Below are positions 1-12,265 of a stretch of DNA of 64,000 nucleotides, piece by piece. The DNA is from Athene noctua (taxonomy: Eukaryota > Chordata > Aves > Strigiformes > Strigidae). The position numbers and the translations under genes are program-made. The stretch is from positions 2,852,001-2,916,000 of the forward strand of contig NC_134052.1 of the NCBI RefSeq assembly GCF_965140245.1, read 5' to 3'. The notes under the pieces were generated by a model. The model saw nothing but the letters and a program-made list of their open reading frames with translations. It ran no database searches and was not told the origin of the DNA. Position 1 is the first letter of the stretch. Every line of letters starts with the position of its first letter.

Positions 1-660
1 AGGGCAGCGGGTCCCGGGGCGGGGGGGGGGCTGCAGCAGCCGCGGGGGGACCGACAGGCCGGGCGTGACACCGGCCCCCGCTCCCTGACGGGGACCCTGT
101 CACGTCTTCTCCGCCGCCCGCAGCCCTCGCCGAAGCCCCGTGCCCGGCTTTGCCCTCCTCCCGACGCAGGACGGTGCCGAGCAGCCTTCTTGCCCCCCCG
201 GTGCCCTCCCCCTGAAGAAGGATGCTTTCCAACACCCCAGACACGACCCCAGCGCCCAGCACTCCCCTCGGAAAGGCCCCCCCGCACTCTCCCCCCCGGG
301 AGAGAAAAGCGGGTCTCGGCCGCTGACCCCGGGGGTGGCCCCGCTCCCCGCAGCCCCCCCGCCCCAGGCTGCCCGGCTCCCCGCCCCAGAGCCCGCCGCT
401 GGAGAGGCAGCACCCATCCATGGGTGCCCCCGCCTGGCCCAGGGGCCGGGCAGACCGGCCCAGGGAGCCCAAATCCAGCCGTGGGGAGGGAGGGAGGGAG
501 CAGGATGCTCCGAGGGGACAGGCCGAGCCCGGCCCGAGGCCCTGGGGCCAGCGGGTTGTCCCCCTCCCGGCTAGCTGCCCCCAGCTCTGCCTCTCCCGCT
601 CCCTTCTGCTCATCCCACGACAGGCCCCTTCAAAACCAGCCCAGGGGGAGATAATGTTCT
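1..660. promoter_or_regulatory. CpG-rich GC island at window edge
   Basis: This block is very GC-rich with many CpG dinucleotides, and composition drops sharply after about 660. A run of ten G at 21-30 lies in a G-quadruplex-prone stretch. A pyrimidine tract ending in CAG near 110-121 resembles a splice acceptor on the plus strand. Plus-strand frames stay open for about 140-150 codons and are rich in Pro, Ala and Gly, but high GC alone lowers stop-codon frequency and I recognise no family. In birds such islands usually mark promoters or first exons. Which gene and which strand cannot be told from this window. Confidence 0.5.
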
Positions 661-793
661 ATACGGAGGGGTTTGCAGTGTGTTATTTCACTCCCAGATA
701 CCGCCAGTTTCTGCAACCCATCCACATGCTCGCAGACAGCCAGGACAGGGCTGGTAGAGTCAGTTTTCTGGCAAATCTCAGATGGAAATGGAC

Positions 794-811
794 TTTTTTT
801 TTTTTTTTTTT
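794..811 (+). repeat. Poly(T) run, 18 T
   Basis: This is an uninterrupted T run at the lower edge of the GC island. On the minus strand it reads as poly(A) directly preceded by an AATAAA hexamer, which gives it a weak retrocopy-tail look. The hexamer is too close to the run for a normal cleavage site. Confidence 0.9.
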
Positions 812-963
812 CTATTTATTTTTAAAATCATGACTACGAAGGCACAGTTACAACATGTGCCCTACAGAACTCTCTGTACCTGGAAAACTGAGCTAAATAC
901 ATGCTGAGTTCTTCTTCCACAGCCTCTGTCATTGGAAGAGTGTGGCCAGCTCCTGCCAGATTT

Positions 964-986
964 GGGAGGGGGGAGGCGGGCTGGGG
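964..986 (+). other. Potential G-quadruplex
   Basis: Four G-runs of three or more (964-966, 968-973, 978-980, 983-986) are separated by loops of one to four bases, matching the usual intramolecular G4 pattern. No gene is attached to it, so a function is not inferred. Confidence 0.5.
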
Positions 987-1020
987 TTTCGAGGGAATGC
1001 CAGCTCCAGGAATCAAGTGA

Positions 1021-2046
1021 TTATGTAAAAATCATAGCTCTCATTTAAATTAAAAACAAGCTTTTAGCCCTCGTGATGCTGGAAAAAAATGGATTTGAGG
1101 ATAAAAATTGATTTGGGCACAAAAACTACTTCACATTCATTATTATTTTTCAAACCATATGATTTTTCTGGAGAATCAGCATCGATCCTTCTGTGTCTAG
1201 CAGCGAGGCAGGTCGGCTTGCGGGAGTTCTCTGTGAGGTAGGCTGCTCCGAGGGCTCCCGGTCAAAGGCGTTATAGAGACGTATAATATTTTGCATTACA
1301 ACTTTGAAGATCTGTGTTCCAACTGATCTGCGCTCTTCCTGATTTGCACACATCCAGAAAGGGATGGTTTTCCTCTCTCCCTGTTTCAGCAAATACTAAA
1401 CTGACATGTCAAATTATTAGAGCTTCATTATTTTTGTAAAACCCTCCCAAGTAGAGTGACTAGTATATTATGAAGTATAAATAATTAAAACTAAACGAGA
1501 GTTGTCAAAATAATGGAACAAAGTGTATTTTATGATGCATTATTCTGGCTTGTTTATCCACAAAATTCAGTAATTAGTAAGCAGCCTCTGAGTCATTAGT
1601 ATGAATTAGCAAGGTTTTACTGTATTATTATCTTTATTAATTATCATAATTATTATACTTCATATATTGTGGAGTCATTGCTAGCAGCTTTACAGTTAAG
1701 GCTGAACTGGCTTTTTCACTTAAAGCAGGATTTAATTCTGCTGTTTCCTACAGAAATTAACACATTTCATCACCAAACTTGCAGCGTCTCCCCAGCAGAT
1801 ACAACCCAATTTCTTTTCAGTGTCTGAGACACCACAACGGTCCTATTCAAACCATTTTAAAAGCTCGTCTTTCCCAAATGAAGCACCGTTTTCTTAATGC
1901 CTCCTCAGATCCCCAGAGCACGAGATTTACAACAATCAACCCTGTCAAACTTTGCACATTCATCTGCCTTCATTAGACCTCAAACAGAGACTGATCTGAA
2001 AAACCCGTCGTCACAAAGTGTTGTTGCTATTAATATCCATAAATGC
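1021..2046. other. AT-rich non-coding block, homeodomain-like sites
   Basis: No supportable exon lies here. The sequence turns AT-rich, and TAATTA or closely related cores recur (about 1481-1490, 1568-1580, 1635-1657). Such clusters occur in developmental enhancers, but they are also common by chance in AT-rich DNA. No repeat family was recognised. Confidence 0.4.
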
Positions 2047-2069
2047 TTTTTTTTTTTTTTTTTTTTTTT
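2047..2069 (+). repeat. Poly(T) run, 23 T
   Basis: This uninterrupted 23-T tract is the longest homopolymer in the window. It supplies the Phe run at the start of a spurious plus-strand open frame that continues to 2744. Confidence 0.95.
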
Positions 2070-3830
2070 GATATATGCCAAGGGAAGCTGGCAGAGGAAA
2101 TGCTCTTCATCACACAAATGTTCTCTCGGCTCACCTCGTGTCTTCAGTGTTTCTACTCGTTAGACTGTCAGAAGATAATCTGGTGGAGCAGAGCATCGGT
2201 CGGCTTCCCAGCACGACCCCTGACCAGGGCCTGGGGAGTGACATGTCGTGAGGTGCCTCTGGCCTCTGCGGTGCTCTGCCTGTGCGTCAGCAGCTCCTGC
2301 TGTGCTGGGGGGATCTGCCCGGGCTCACCATGTGTTCAGGAAGCCTCCAACTTGTGCCTACTGTTAAATCCTTCTTCAGCCTGTTTTTTACCCATGTTTC
2401 AATGTATTTTGTCCCTCGTGGCAGTTTGGTGTCTGCCCTATGGATCGAGTGGGGGTCTACCAGGAGATGCGGATTTGTCTGAACTCCTGCTTCCCTCTCC
2501 CCGCCAAGGCAGAGGCATTAAAGGTGCAGAGCTTCTTCCTGGCCGGCGGAGGACACGCAGTACATCTTACCTGAGCAGCACGGGCTTGCCAGACTGCCCT
2601 GAGGGGACTGCAAAGGTACAGCCAGTGCTGGCCAAGTTTTTGATGAGGATGACTGCATCTCCTGAGCTCCACGCCAGACGGTGTGTGCACACAGCAGATG
2701 TGCTCCTGCCGTGTCACCCATATCTGGAGTGCAGCAGAGTTTAGGAAGGAGCACGATGCCGTCGTGCCCCTGGAAGGTCTCGCTTTGGGATCTCTGCTGT
2801 CCAAATGGAGGGAGCTGAATGAATTCAGGCACCTCCTACGTGTTGCCCAAGTGGGGGAATTTCCCGTGCATGGGTTTGAATGCAGGTATCTAAATTCCAC
2901 CCAGGCCCCCTTTTTGCTATCTACGCTGTCCCTGAGTCTTTCCCAGCAGGTCAGAAGGAAAGCAGCCTCTCCTTTCTCAGAGCTGGTGGCAGCAGAAAGA
3001 AGGCTGAGCATCTCTGGAAAGCCCCGCTCCTCAGGAGCCATGGGAGCAGGGGGATGTTGAGCCTCACAATGACAACATGCTCTCCCCTAGTGATGCCAAG
3101 TTTGGACAGGTCTTACCTGCCAGCCCCAGAGACTTAGCTCATTTTGCATTAGATACCACCCGCTGAGCAAGGAGCATCCCAGCAGTGCAAAGAACTGCAG
3201 GGATCAGCCCCAGCCCATGTGCCCGTTATTGGCACCGACCTAACCTGTAGGAATAATTCAGGTCCGTTTGGCCTCAAAGGACCATCCTTGGGGCATCTCT
3301 CTCTGCAAGGGAAATCAAGGACAGAGTGGAAATAAAGGCCAAAGCTCCAGGCAGGTGGAGCATACCCACCCCTGACACCGCATGTGCCCACTGCAGGCAC
3401 AGATCTGCCCGCAGGCTGGGGCAGTGGCTTCTCCCCCCTGTGGCGTGTCGTGGCCACTCCTTCAGGGCTAGCTCAGCTCCAGCAAAGCTGAGTGATGTCC
3501 TCTGCAGGGAGAGCCAGGTGCCAAAGGGGACAGGGAGAGGTGGTGCAGACCCTCAGCAGAGGAGCAGCCTTCATTTGGCTCAACAAATCAGCCATAGATC
3601 AGCAAAACACCCCCTGGGTCCACAGATAGAGGATCAAGAGAAAAACGAGTTGAGACCTCGTATTTTGGCCAAGCGTCAAAAGGAACGGTGCAGGATGGTT
3701 GAAGGGACAGCAAAGCCAGCAATACCACCCGAGTCACAGCATTCACAGCAGAGCCAAGCCAAGCAGCGAAACACAAAAATGAAGAGATGCTGTTGTTTTC
3801 GTTCTTTTCACAACTGACTCCTCACAAAAC
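2070..3830. other. Non-coding, mid-GC block
   Basis: Composition is moderate and open frames run on both strands, the longest 233 codons. None shows a recognisable domain or a convincing splice framework. No repeat family was recognised here. Confidence 0.4.
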
Positions 3831-5470
3831 CCAGAATGTTTGTAGTGGCTTTGGCCGGGTCGTTGAAAGAGGAGCTCCAAACATGACAACTCACATTTCA
3901 TGCCTAGCATTAGCCCTGGAACAGAAACAGCAGAGTGTGATTATCTCAGCAATCCCATTTAAGCCACACGGACTCCTCACAAAGAAGAGAAAACTCTACA
4001 GTGAGTATTTCTAAATATTAGACTAAACCTGAACAATCATAATTTCAAAGGCACCTTTTAGCATCAGGAAAAAGTGTCTGAATCTATGTTTCATTATGTG
4101 TTTCAAAGTAGTCTGCCTCCTCTCAACATACTGTCTAAAATGCCTGCTAAAATTATTTTTAAATAATTTAGCACAATGCAGTTTATTATCTTAAAATACT
4201 GATATAATTTTTCCACTGTATTACGCAGCTATATTTTGACATTTTAGTCTTATCCCCAGTTTATGTCTGAGAACTATTTAATTCAGAGCTACACTCCTCA
4301 TTCCTGCTAGGAAGTATATAGATCTCTAAATATTCAGTAGTTTCATTGGTCATAAAAATGCTGAACAAATGGATAAAACCAATTGCCAATAAACACAATG
4401 CAAATGTGTACATTAAAATGCAATGAAATTGGATTAATTAAATTCACATTGCATCTGGATTTACATGTAATACAAAACAAAATTAAATGCAGCTCAAGAC
4501 CTTCCTATTACTTTAAAATGGGTCTGATTGAAAGTGTATTCGTTTACCTGCATGAGCTCTGGGTCAGGAACTGTGCTAGTAAATAAAAACATCCACAATC
4601 TAGATAAGCTAGATTTGACCCACAAATCAAGGTTATGATTTTGGCATTTCATGTCATTTAAAATCTAATGTAAAATTGCATCTCTCTGCTAACAAAACAG
4701 ATGGTATTAGGCCTTCTTTTTGGCATTGGGTTTTGGTACCTGTCCAAAAAATCTTCTTGACATCCTTTAAATGCAGCTATTTAACCACCTGTCACTTTGC
4801 TTTAGATGCCCATTGAATTTCTGACAGGAAAAACATTATTTTGTCTACACATTATTTCATGACACAAGAAACGTAGCACATATACAGTGTAGTTTACACA
4901 TTGTGTGAAAATCTATTTTAAAAAAGGAGAGTTGTTACATGCCACTAAGGCAATTACTCCGTAATTAATGTCATTGATAGGATAAAACATTCCAGAAACC
5001 CAAATATAACAAAACAAAACAAGCTCAAACATGATGGAGAAGCATTAAGGATGTTCACAGATCAACTTACATTGTTCTTCTGCCCAAGTGAAAATACCTG
5101 CTATCCTTTGGTCAAATATCAAACTGCTGATGCTTATAAGCAAATCATTTTCCCCAAAAAATATCCTTTAACATTAAGATGCTGAAGACAAAAGGTCCAA
5201 CACTGTAAGATATATGAAGTTTCTTATCATATTCAAGGTGACATGAGTGTTTGGATACCTTGATATATCAAACCCAGGCTTTGCACTTCCTCATAACCCG
5301 TAGGGTATTACCCAAATGGAGTTGCGGGTAGGTGGAACCTGTAAGATCCTCACCTGAATTCCTTTTTATGACATGAAAACATAACAAAGCTCAATTTTAG
5401 CACATTTCTTGGAGGCTAAATGCAGCAAACATGGCTGCACCAGTTACCTAGTTAACTCTATGAAGAGTTT
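3831..5470. other. AT-rich non-coding block
   Basis: This is AT-rich sequence with frequent stops in all frames. The only structure I see is the imperfect palindrome at 4146-4172, listed separately. Confidence 0.45.
4146..4172. repeat. Imperfect 27-bp AT-rich palindrome
   Basis: The left arm at 4146-4158 pairs with the right arm at 4161-4172 around a TT centre, with a single-base bulge. Each arm contains an AATTATTT core. It could form a hairpin or cruciform, or it may simply reflect AT-richness. Confidence 0.7.
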
Positions 5471-8400
5471 TGGCAATAAATGTCAAAAACCTCAGAGGAA
5501 CGGCGCAGGTCTTTGCGAGATGAAGATGACATGAGCCGGCAGAACGCCAGACGGCCAGCTCGGCGTCGCGGGGAGGTGGCAACGGTGCTCGGAGGCATGA
5601 GTGCTTGCATGAGGCCTCCTCTTTCTGAGTTTTCCTGGTAAATCTGTTCTTTGGGGCGTCAACACATGGGCTTGAGAATGACAGCTGATGGTTTGCAGAG
5701 CCAGCTCAGGACTGTGTCAACAGTCTCTGCTTCAGAGTGCCACGGCGAGCTGGTCCCAGTTTAGGAAATATGTGATGTAGCAGGAGGACGATAATTTATG
5801 GTTTGTTAGCAGACCTGTCCTCTCAAAGATCATATGTATTGTTTCTACTGGCCAGAGGTTTCAACAGATGAGGTGAAATACTTTCACTAATAAAGGTAGA
5901 GAGTGCCTTGTCCTTAACCTCATCTCCTTAAACTCACACTGAAAGACACTCCTGATTTTTCAAAGTGTCAAGTGACCAGCGGACACCCTCCTCCGAGATA
6001 TGGGGCAGCACTGTAGAAAATGAATTTACTCACCATATGCAGACTTGGGATGCCAGCTGCAGGTGGCTTGCTTGAAAAGCCCTGACCACAGACTGTACTC
6101 ACGTCTGTCCCAAGTTTGCATTGGACTTTCAGCATTATTTGACTGTTTGGCTGCCTGGTATTCTTGTTTCACAGGGAAGTGTAACTGCTTTCCCTCCTTC
6201 CTAGCACTGCTACGTGGGGGGAGAAGTCTATCTCAATGGTATGTGCTTGCTTAAACTTGACCTGACCTGTGATGCTCATGCAAATTTGGGGCAGCAAGAT
6301 AAGCGTGGCTGCATAAGAGAGAGGAGTGTGCACTCCGGGGAGGACTGAGGACCTGGGGTGGTTCAGAGATGAGAACTGGACCCATCTCAGGGGCGTTTGG
6401 GCCACTGCTGCCCCAGCTCTCACCTCAGCATGCTGGCACAGCAAGCACTGGCATGCCATGCTGACATTTATAACTCCTCCAGGAAAATGTAAGCTTTCCA
6501 CAGGCAAACTCTAAGCAAAGAAGTGGGTTATGTTCAGGAGTATAAATACAGGCATTGTCTTGCCAGACTGAGTTTACAAGCTTTACCCCTAAGGAAAAGA
6601 GAAGGTCTGCAGGAATACAGAGGCCAGATTGCTCTGCTGCATTCTGGGGAAGGTGTCGCAGGATGACCTGAGAGTTTGAGGAGGTGATGCTCAACACCTT
6701 GACACACTGGTCCAGGGCAACGAGCCTATAATCCAGCCCACAAATCCAGTCAAAGACCTGCCCCTTTGCCAAGGCAGGCATGACCAGGTCCACGCTCCCT
6801 CCTTGATCACCTGTCACCCAGTGGAGGTGTTCTTATTACATGAGAAATCCGTAAATTCTAGCGGCTTCCCACCTTTCATCCATGTGAGCAGGGTGGGGGG
6901 TAGCCCTCATGGGCTGCCATTAGCCCAGTATCCTGTCCTTGGCGAGGCGGAGCTCGGAGACACTTGATTTTGCACGTGTGGGACACTTAGCGAATAAGGT
7001 TTCTGTAACTAAGTGTTACAAAAAACATTCGAAACAATTTGTCAGGGTCTTGTGCCACTTGTATAATAGAGGAAATTAATCCCAGGTGCCTCCCCGGCCA
7101 CTGGCAGGAGTATTACACCAGAGATGAATTTAGCTTCGTATCTTTAATTTTACTGTGCAGTCACTGAGAAGAAGTATTGCTTTTATTTCAAGGATGTCAC
7201 ATACTGTGACCAAATTTAACAGTTTCTTCAGTATTCTTCCTCCTAAAGTAAAGGAGTCATTTCTTATAACTACGCCTTGAATGAATGTCTTGGGCTCATG
7301 CTCTGAAAGTGATGCAATTGAATCATCTCACTGGTTCATTCTGAGGGGTGAATCCGATGCTCCCCTCCTCTACCCAGAAAATTAATCTTTCTGAGAGCAT
7401 CTCTCAGGCTCTTCAACGCAGCGGAGAGTGATTTTTGTTTTATAAATGATCTCCTGGGCTTGCAATAGTTGGCTTCTTTTTCTCAACTTATTCAGTATTT
7501 TGGTGGTGTGAGGGAGCTCCTGTCCTCACCCTCAACCCAGTGAGAAGATTCACAGCTGATCTTAGAAATTAATTTTATTTTTTTTTTAAACCAGTTTCAT
7601 GTGGCTCTGCTTTGCCAGGGTGACAAGAAAAGAATATCTATTGTGAGATTTGCCAATTGATCTAGGATTAAATGTCAAAATTCATTTTAGCTCAGTTTCA
7701 TCGCTGCAATTTTTTCTAACATTTCCAAGCCTCTGCTTTTGCTTTCACCCAATGTATCGTTGCTGGGCATTTTGTGTCAGGGTGGGAATTTCCCAGGGTA
7801 GCCTCTGAGCTGAAGTTAGGTACACGTACTACACTGTAAAAATGTTTTTGCATGTATTCCCACGCATGAAGACGCATTGCACCCCTACTCGACAACCCAA
7901 AATATTATCGCCTTAAGAATCAAGGCTAAAATTATATCCCAGCTTCCACTTGCTATATATATTATACGTTCCTAGTGACAGAAAGTTACCTTTTCAAAAC
8001 CAAAAATGTTAATGAACCTGGGGATTATCAGTGGTTTCTAGCTGTTTCAGCCTGACCCGGGATGACTCCTTTGACTTCAGATGGTTTATCATCGTCCTTG
8101 TGGGGCTAATGGAGTGAGGGAGAAGAGAGCTTTGACACCAGTCTAACATTAGGCATTTGTAATGGTATCACTAAAGCATTTGAGAGTCTGAAGCTTTGAA
8201 CATGAAGAGGAACTCTGACTCCCCGGGCTTTTGGCAGCCTTCCTCCAGGGTTTCTGCTGCCCATGGAAATGCCGGTTGGTGTTATTAGCTGAGCTGGACA
8301 AATAATGGATTTTGATTTCAATGGCAGAACTAAAGACTCCAGCAATACCAGGGAGGGTGCGGGGAATTATCACAGGTTAACCCCCAAAACATCCTGTATC

Positions 8401-8575
8401 TGAAACAAAACTTTCAGCTAAGTGTCAGGTTACTTCTTGACCTCTGTATCTTAAGATAATTACATTAGTCAGGAAATCAGGAAACAGAGGCCTTCTTTCC
8501 AAGTGAAACCTGAAAATGTCTCATTTTTTAAATGTTGAAAGGGGATATTTTGAATATTTTCAAATTGTTCTCCCC
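5471..8575. other. Non-coding block without recognised features
   Basis: Composition is mixed. Short frames of up to about 130 codons occur without any recognisable family. No repeat, RNA gene or clear promoter was identified. Confidence 0.4.
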
Positions 8576-9050
8576 TTATCTCTTTGTCTTGTAGAAAGAC
8601 GTTGCAAAATTAATACAAATCACAAATAGTTTAATGCTGATAAATTCAGTTTTCACCACAAAGATACCTCCTCCCATCGATGTCCAAGGACAAGCCCTGT
8701 CTGCTTCAGAACCATCTGCAGAGACCTTGGTTCTCAGTTCTGGACAGCCTGGTAAAATACCCCAAATCACAACCCACACTCTCTCTCCTTTTAGTCTCTG
8801 CCCCTGTTCTTCCTCCCCTATCTGCTGTCCAATTCCCTTTCTGCCCTGACAGTCCCTCAGTGCCCTTTCCTCCATTGTGCCTTTCCTCCTGCCTCCTCTA
8901 CTTGGTCCACTGGTCTTGAGTTTCACCTTGGCCAGTTTCTCTCCATGGCTATACAAGACTTCCCCTCAAATAAAAGCAGCAAGTGTCACAAGACTTGGCA
9001 AAGTTTCTTTTTCTTAATTTACTAAATTTTGCAGCCATATTAGGAAACTT

Positions 9051-9070
9051 GTACAACATGGATGTTGTAC
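9051..9070. repeat. 20-bp palindrome
   Basis: Nine-base arms (9051-9059 and 9062-9070) are exact reverse complements around a GG centre. Each arm contains a TGTAC/GTACA-type core. No associated gene was seen. Confidence 0.8.
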
Positions 9071-9927
9071 AGCTTCTTCCATGCTAGGTTTTTGCTTTGA
9101 CTCTTAATAAATGTCATCCAGGTTCTGCCATTTTACCACTATTTCCAGCTACACAGTTAAAAAAGTCAGAAACCCAGTCCCCGAGCAAGGCAAACAACAT
9201 GAAATTGGTGTGGATTATGCAGGCTGAGCCACTCAGTACATTCCCCAGATCAAACAAAAAACAACTTACAAAAAACCAAACCCCGACACTCTACAGCTCA
9301 TGTTCAGACCACCTTTCAGAAGAGTTTGCTCTGCGACACAGCGTGGGAAGTATCCAGAGATGTCTCCAGGGGGAAGTTAGACTATGGATGATGAAAATCC
9401 GACTTTTAGAGGGAAGTCAAGTTAAATTTACATGAGCAATGGCTCCCATTCGGCAGCACATGTGTGCTTGTTGGCACACAGGAACGTGCCCAAACTCAGT
9501 CCACACTGAGATCTGAAGCATCCAGTCACTCCATGGCTGCTGGATGACTTTGTACGTGAGTGCAGCAGGGGAAAGAAGGATTTACTCCATCCTGACATTC
9601 CAGGGGGAATTTTGGGGTATCCCACCTTACACTGACAGAATAGCCACTCACCATCCCATGGAGCAGGGGAGCAAGGCTCCGGGGTTTTGCCGCAAGGAGA
9701 AGTACCCTGAGAGCACAAGCTGTGTCGGTTGCTGCTCATTCTCTGCATCCAACGAGTCTTTGGAGAAAGGAAGATTTTTGCCACATAGGATCACCTTAAT
9801 AAAATGACAGTGAAATACAATACTTCATTATGGTCCTGAGCTGGGGAGAGGGAGTGTCTACAAAATAAATTTTAATTAACTATTTTTTTTTAGAACAGAT
9901 AAAAGTTTCTGCAAGTTAAATACAAAG

Positions 9928-9943
9928 AAAAAAAAAAAAAAAA
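9928..9943 (+). repeat. Poly(A) run, 16 A
   Basis: This uninterrupted A run is followed by further A-rich sequence. No processed gene copy was recognised upstream of it. Confidence 0.9.
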
Positions 9944-10951
9944 GAAAACAACAAACCCCCCCTGCCCAAACCCCAGCATTTTTTTCCTGTGGATGTATTG
10001 CAGCCTTCACTGACGGGCCCTGGGCTGGCTGAGCCCCCCAGCCGGGCTGTCACGTTGTGTCCTGGGCCATGGCAGACTGAGCACCGTGATTTAGAGCAGA
10101 GCCCACATCTCCCGGAAATTCATGTTTTCCCCTGAAAGGGGAGAGTCTCGAGATTTCAAACAAACCTTTGCCAGCTGACTGTGCAACTAAAGAAAACACT
10201 GATGTAATTCAATGAACAATGAGGAACCCAAACTTAGCACAATGATCATTCTGGCTTTGTTTTCGATTTCAGCAGCTCTGCACAACATTGATTACATTCA
10301 CAGGGGCCACGTTTGCAGAAACCAGGGTCTGCAAGGGAGTGCATTCTTCGCTTGTGTTAAGAATACACCCCCGCTCCACGTGAATGCAGGCACAAACAGA
10401 CTTTAACATGGTGAAACCCACTTGCACAGCACAATTAAATCATGTTTGAATGTGTGTGACAGCTCTGCTTATTCCTCTTGCCCCTTTCTTCACAAATGCA
10501 ACCCCAAATGATGTCTGAGGGTGCTCGATTTGGAGTCAGAGCTGTGATGCCTGAGGTCTGTGGGAGCTGGAAGGCATGGACAAGCCTCCTCCATCCACTG
10601 CTGGAGAATGAAATTATAGCAGTGAAATAATTCGTGGCCTGGGTTTCCAGAGCACCCACTTCATCCAGCTCTGGGCTTCACTCAGTCTGGTTAATAACAT
10701 GCATTTCAGTATTTCTGCAAGCAGCACCCTTCAGCATAAAGGCCCTTGCATTCCTCAAAGGCAGGGAGCGAGCAGCTCTGTGCAAGAGCAAGCGCATCGC
10801 TGTGGCATTTGTAGGCGTAAACTGCTTTGTTCCAATGCTGCTGAGCGTGGCTGCAAACACCGGCCACTAAACCCATCCTAAACACAAGTACATGAAGAAA
10901 ACCCAGCAAACTCTGTCTTCTCTGAGTCTTTGAATTTAGTGCACATATGAA

Positions 10952-10972
10952 TTTTTTTTTTTTTTTTTTTTT
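10952..10972 (+). repeat. Poly(T) run, 21 T
   Basis: This is an uninterrupted T run in otherwise unremarkable non-coding DNA. Confidence 0.95.
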
Positions 10973-11145
10973 CTGCAAGGAAATGTTTATCCCTCTCAGA
11001 TTTTAAATGGGGGCTAAAATGAGTCGATTACGTATCTTTAAATAACAATGTGATCCCTGTGTGAGTTTCTTTTCCCTGGGTGGCAAGACAGGGCTCCCAG
11101 TCTGGCCAGCTATTCAGTGTGCTATTTCAGGTGCTTGTTATCAGT

Positions 11146-11185
11146 ACCAGCCTTTCAACATACTGAAGACATGGCAAAAGAGGAT
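11146..11185 (+). repeat. 40-bp direct repeat, copy A
   Basis: This copy matches 12734-12773 at 39 of 40 positions, the one difference being C against G. Similarity stops abruptly on the downstream side and fades within a few bases upstream. The pair brackets the ancient CR1 relic, with starts 1588 bp apart. I do not recognise the repeat as part of a known family. Confidence 0.9.
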
Positions 11186-11419
11186 GTAAGAATGATGGAA
11201 AACACATCTATAAATTATTTTTTAATATTTAATTCCAACTAGATTCCCCACCCCCCCCATAATCTTTTCCTGTCTTTCAGCTGAATGCAAGTTTCTGAGA
11301 TCACTGGGAGAGGCACTCGCACTGTGGGCTCCTAGCCAGGGTCGTTGGCTAAAAGAAAGTTGCCTTGTAGAGCTAGATAATTACTTTAGAGATGGGAGAC
11401 AAAGGACAGGAGCAAATGG

Positions 11420-12265
11420 ATGCTCTCACCTGAGCAGGGAGGTTGCCAGTGGAGCCCCCCAGGGACATGGGCTGGGTCTTGTGCAGTGTTCATCAGCCAT
11501 CTGGAAAGGAGAGCAATTAACACAATGAAGATGTTCGCAGTGAATGCAAAGTATTCACCTGTTTTCTTAGGCCAGCTTTGCTGCTGGAGGAGAGGTGTTG
11601 AGGAAGAGCCACCCAAATAACTGGGTAAGATGTGATGGCAGGGGGAATTCAGTGGCAAGAAATGCAATTTATTGAGAATGAGAGTGCAGCAACACCAGCC
11701 TTACGTTAGAGTTGTGGCTGCTGCGTACGTCACATATGCTGCTCAGGAAGGATCGCAGAGCCATGCAGGCAGTTCTTCAAAAACATCATCAGCTCAGCAA
11801 TCAGGGATGCTCAAAAACGCAATGAGAATGCCAGAGATCGTCAGATGAGACACTGAACAGAAAAAGACATTTTGCCAGTGTATAAAATCCTGCTGCACCA
11901 TCTTAAATACTGCAAGCCATCCTGATGTTCCTGTTTAAGAAAGGATATTGGAGAATATGGAAAATTTATAAAGACAAGTTTAAAGCATCAGAAGGTAAGA
12001 ATTTGAGCTTGGAGGAGAGACCATTGAGGGAGTTCTGATATAGGCTCCTAAAATCATGGAAAGCGTGGACAAAGATGCTCAGGAACAACCATTTATGATC
12101 TCATGTAGTGGAAAAAACTGTAGGACCCATATTAAATTATCCAAAATTAAGTAGTTGTCCACCCCATAGGAAATTAAATTGTGGAACTCATTGCCATAGG
12201 GTGCTGTGGGACCAAATGTACTGGTGAATTTAAAAGGGACAAGTTCTTGAAAGCAATTAGTTGTG
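11420..12265 (+). mobile_element. Ancient CR1 LINE relic (3' part)
   Basis: This is a heavily decayed plus-strand CR1-type LINE. About 11425-11500 resembles the reverse-transcriptase stretch encoding the SGVPQG-type motif before the catalytic YADD box. About 11860-11980 resembles the segment read as leading to a decayed 'tyrosine-cysteine' block and an AAAGGATAT-like motif. About 12005-12070 matches the segment encoding the conserved ERLxxLGLFSLEKRRLRGDL block and the following 'ATAAAATCATG' motif. About 12180-12260 matches the 'TGGAACTCATTGCC' block and downstream sequence. All frames are broken. Divergence is far greater than in the CR1 at 39376-43745, so it predates it. Boundaries are approximate. 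Confidence 0.65.

Larger units (their letters stand above)
8576..11145. other. Non-coding block with homopolymers
   Basis: This holds a pyrimidine-rich stretch near 8770-8900, a near-perfect palindrome at 9051-9070, 16 A at 9928-9943 and 21 T at 10952-10972. No exon or repeat family was recognised. Confidence 0.4.

Noticed and set aside
140..654. Two overlapping Pro-rich plus-strand frames in the CpG island
   Set aside because: They are Pro/Ala/Gly-rich because of base composition. No domain or splice framework distinguishes either one.
2043..2744. Plus-strand open frame of 233 codons
   Set aside because: It starts in a 23-T homopolymer that gives a Phe run, then reads as Cys- and Ser-rich sequence with no domain. 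It is likely a chance frame.
9447..9490. U6 snRNA-like start (TCGGCAGCACAT)
   Set aside because: Only about 12 bases agree with the U6 5' end. The following sequence does not match U6, and no T-run terminator sits at the expected distance.
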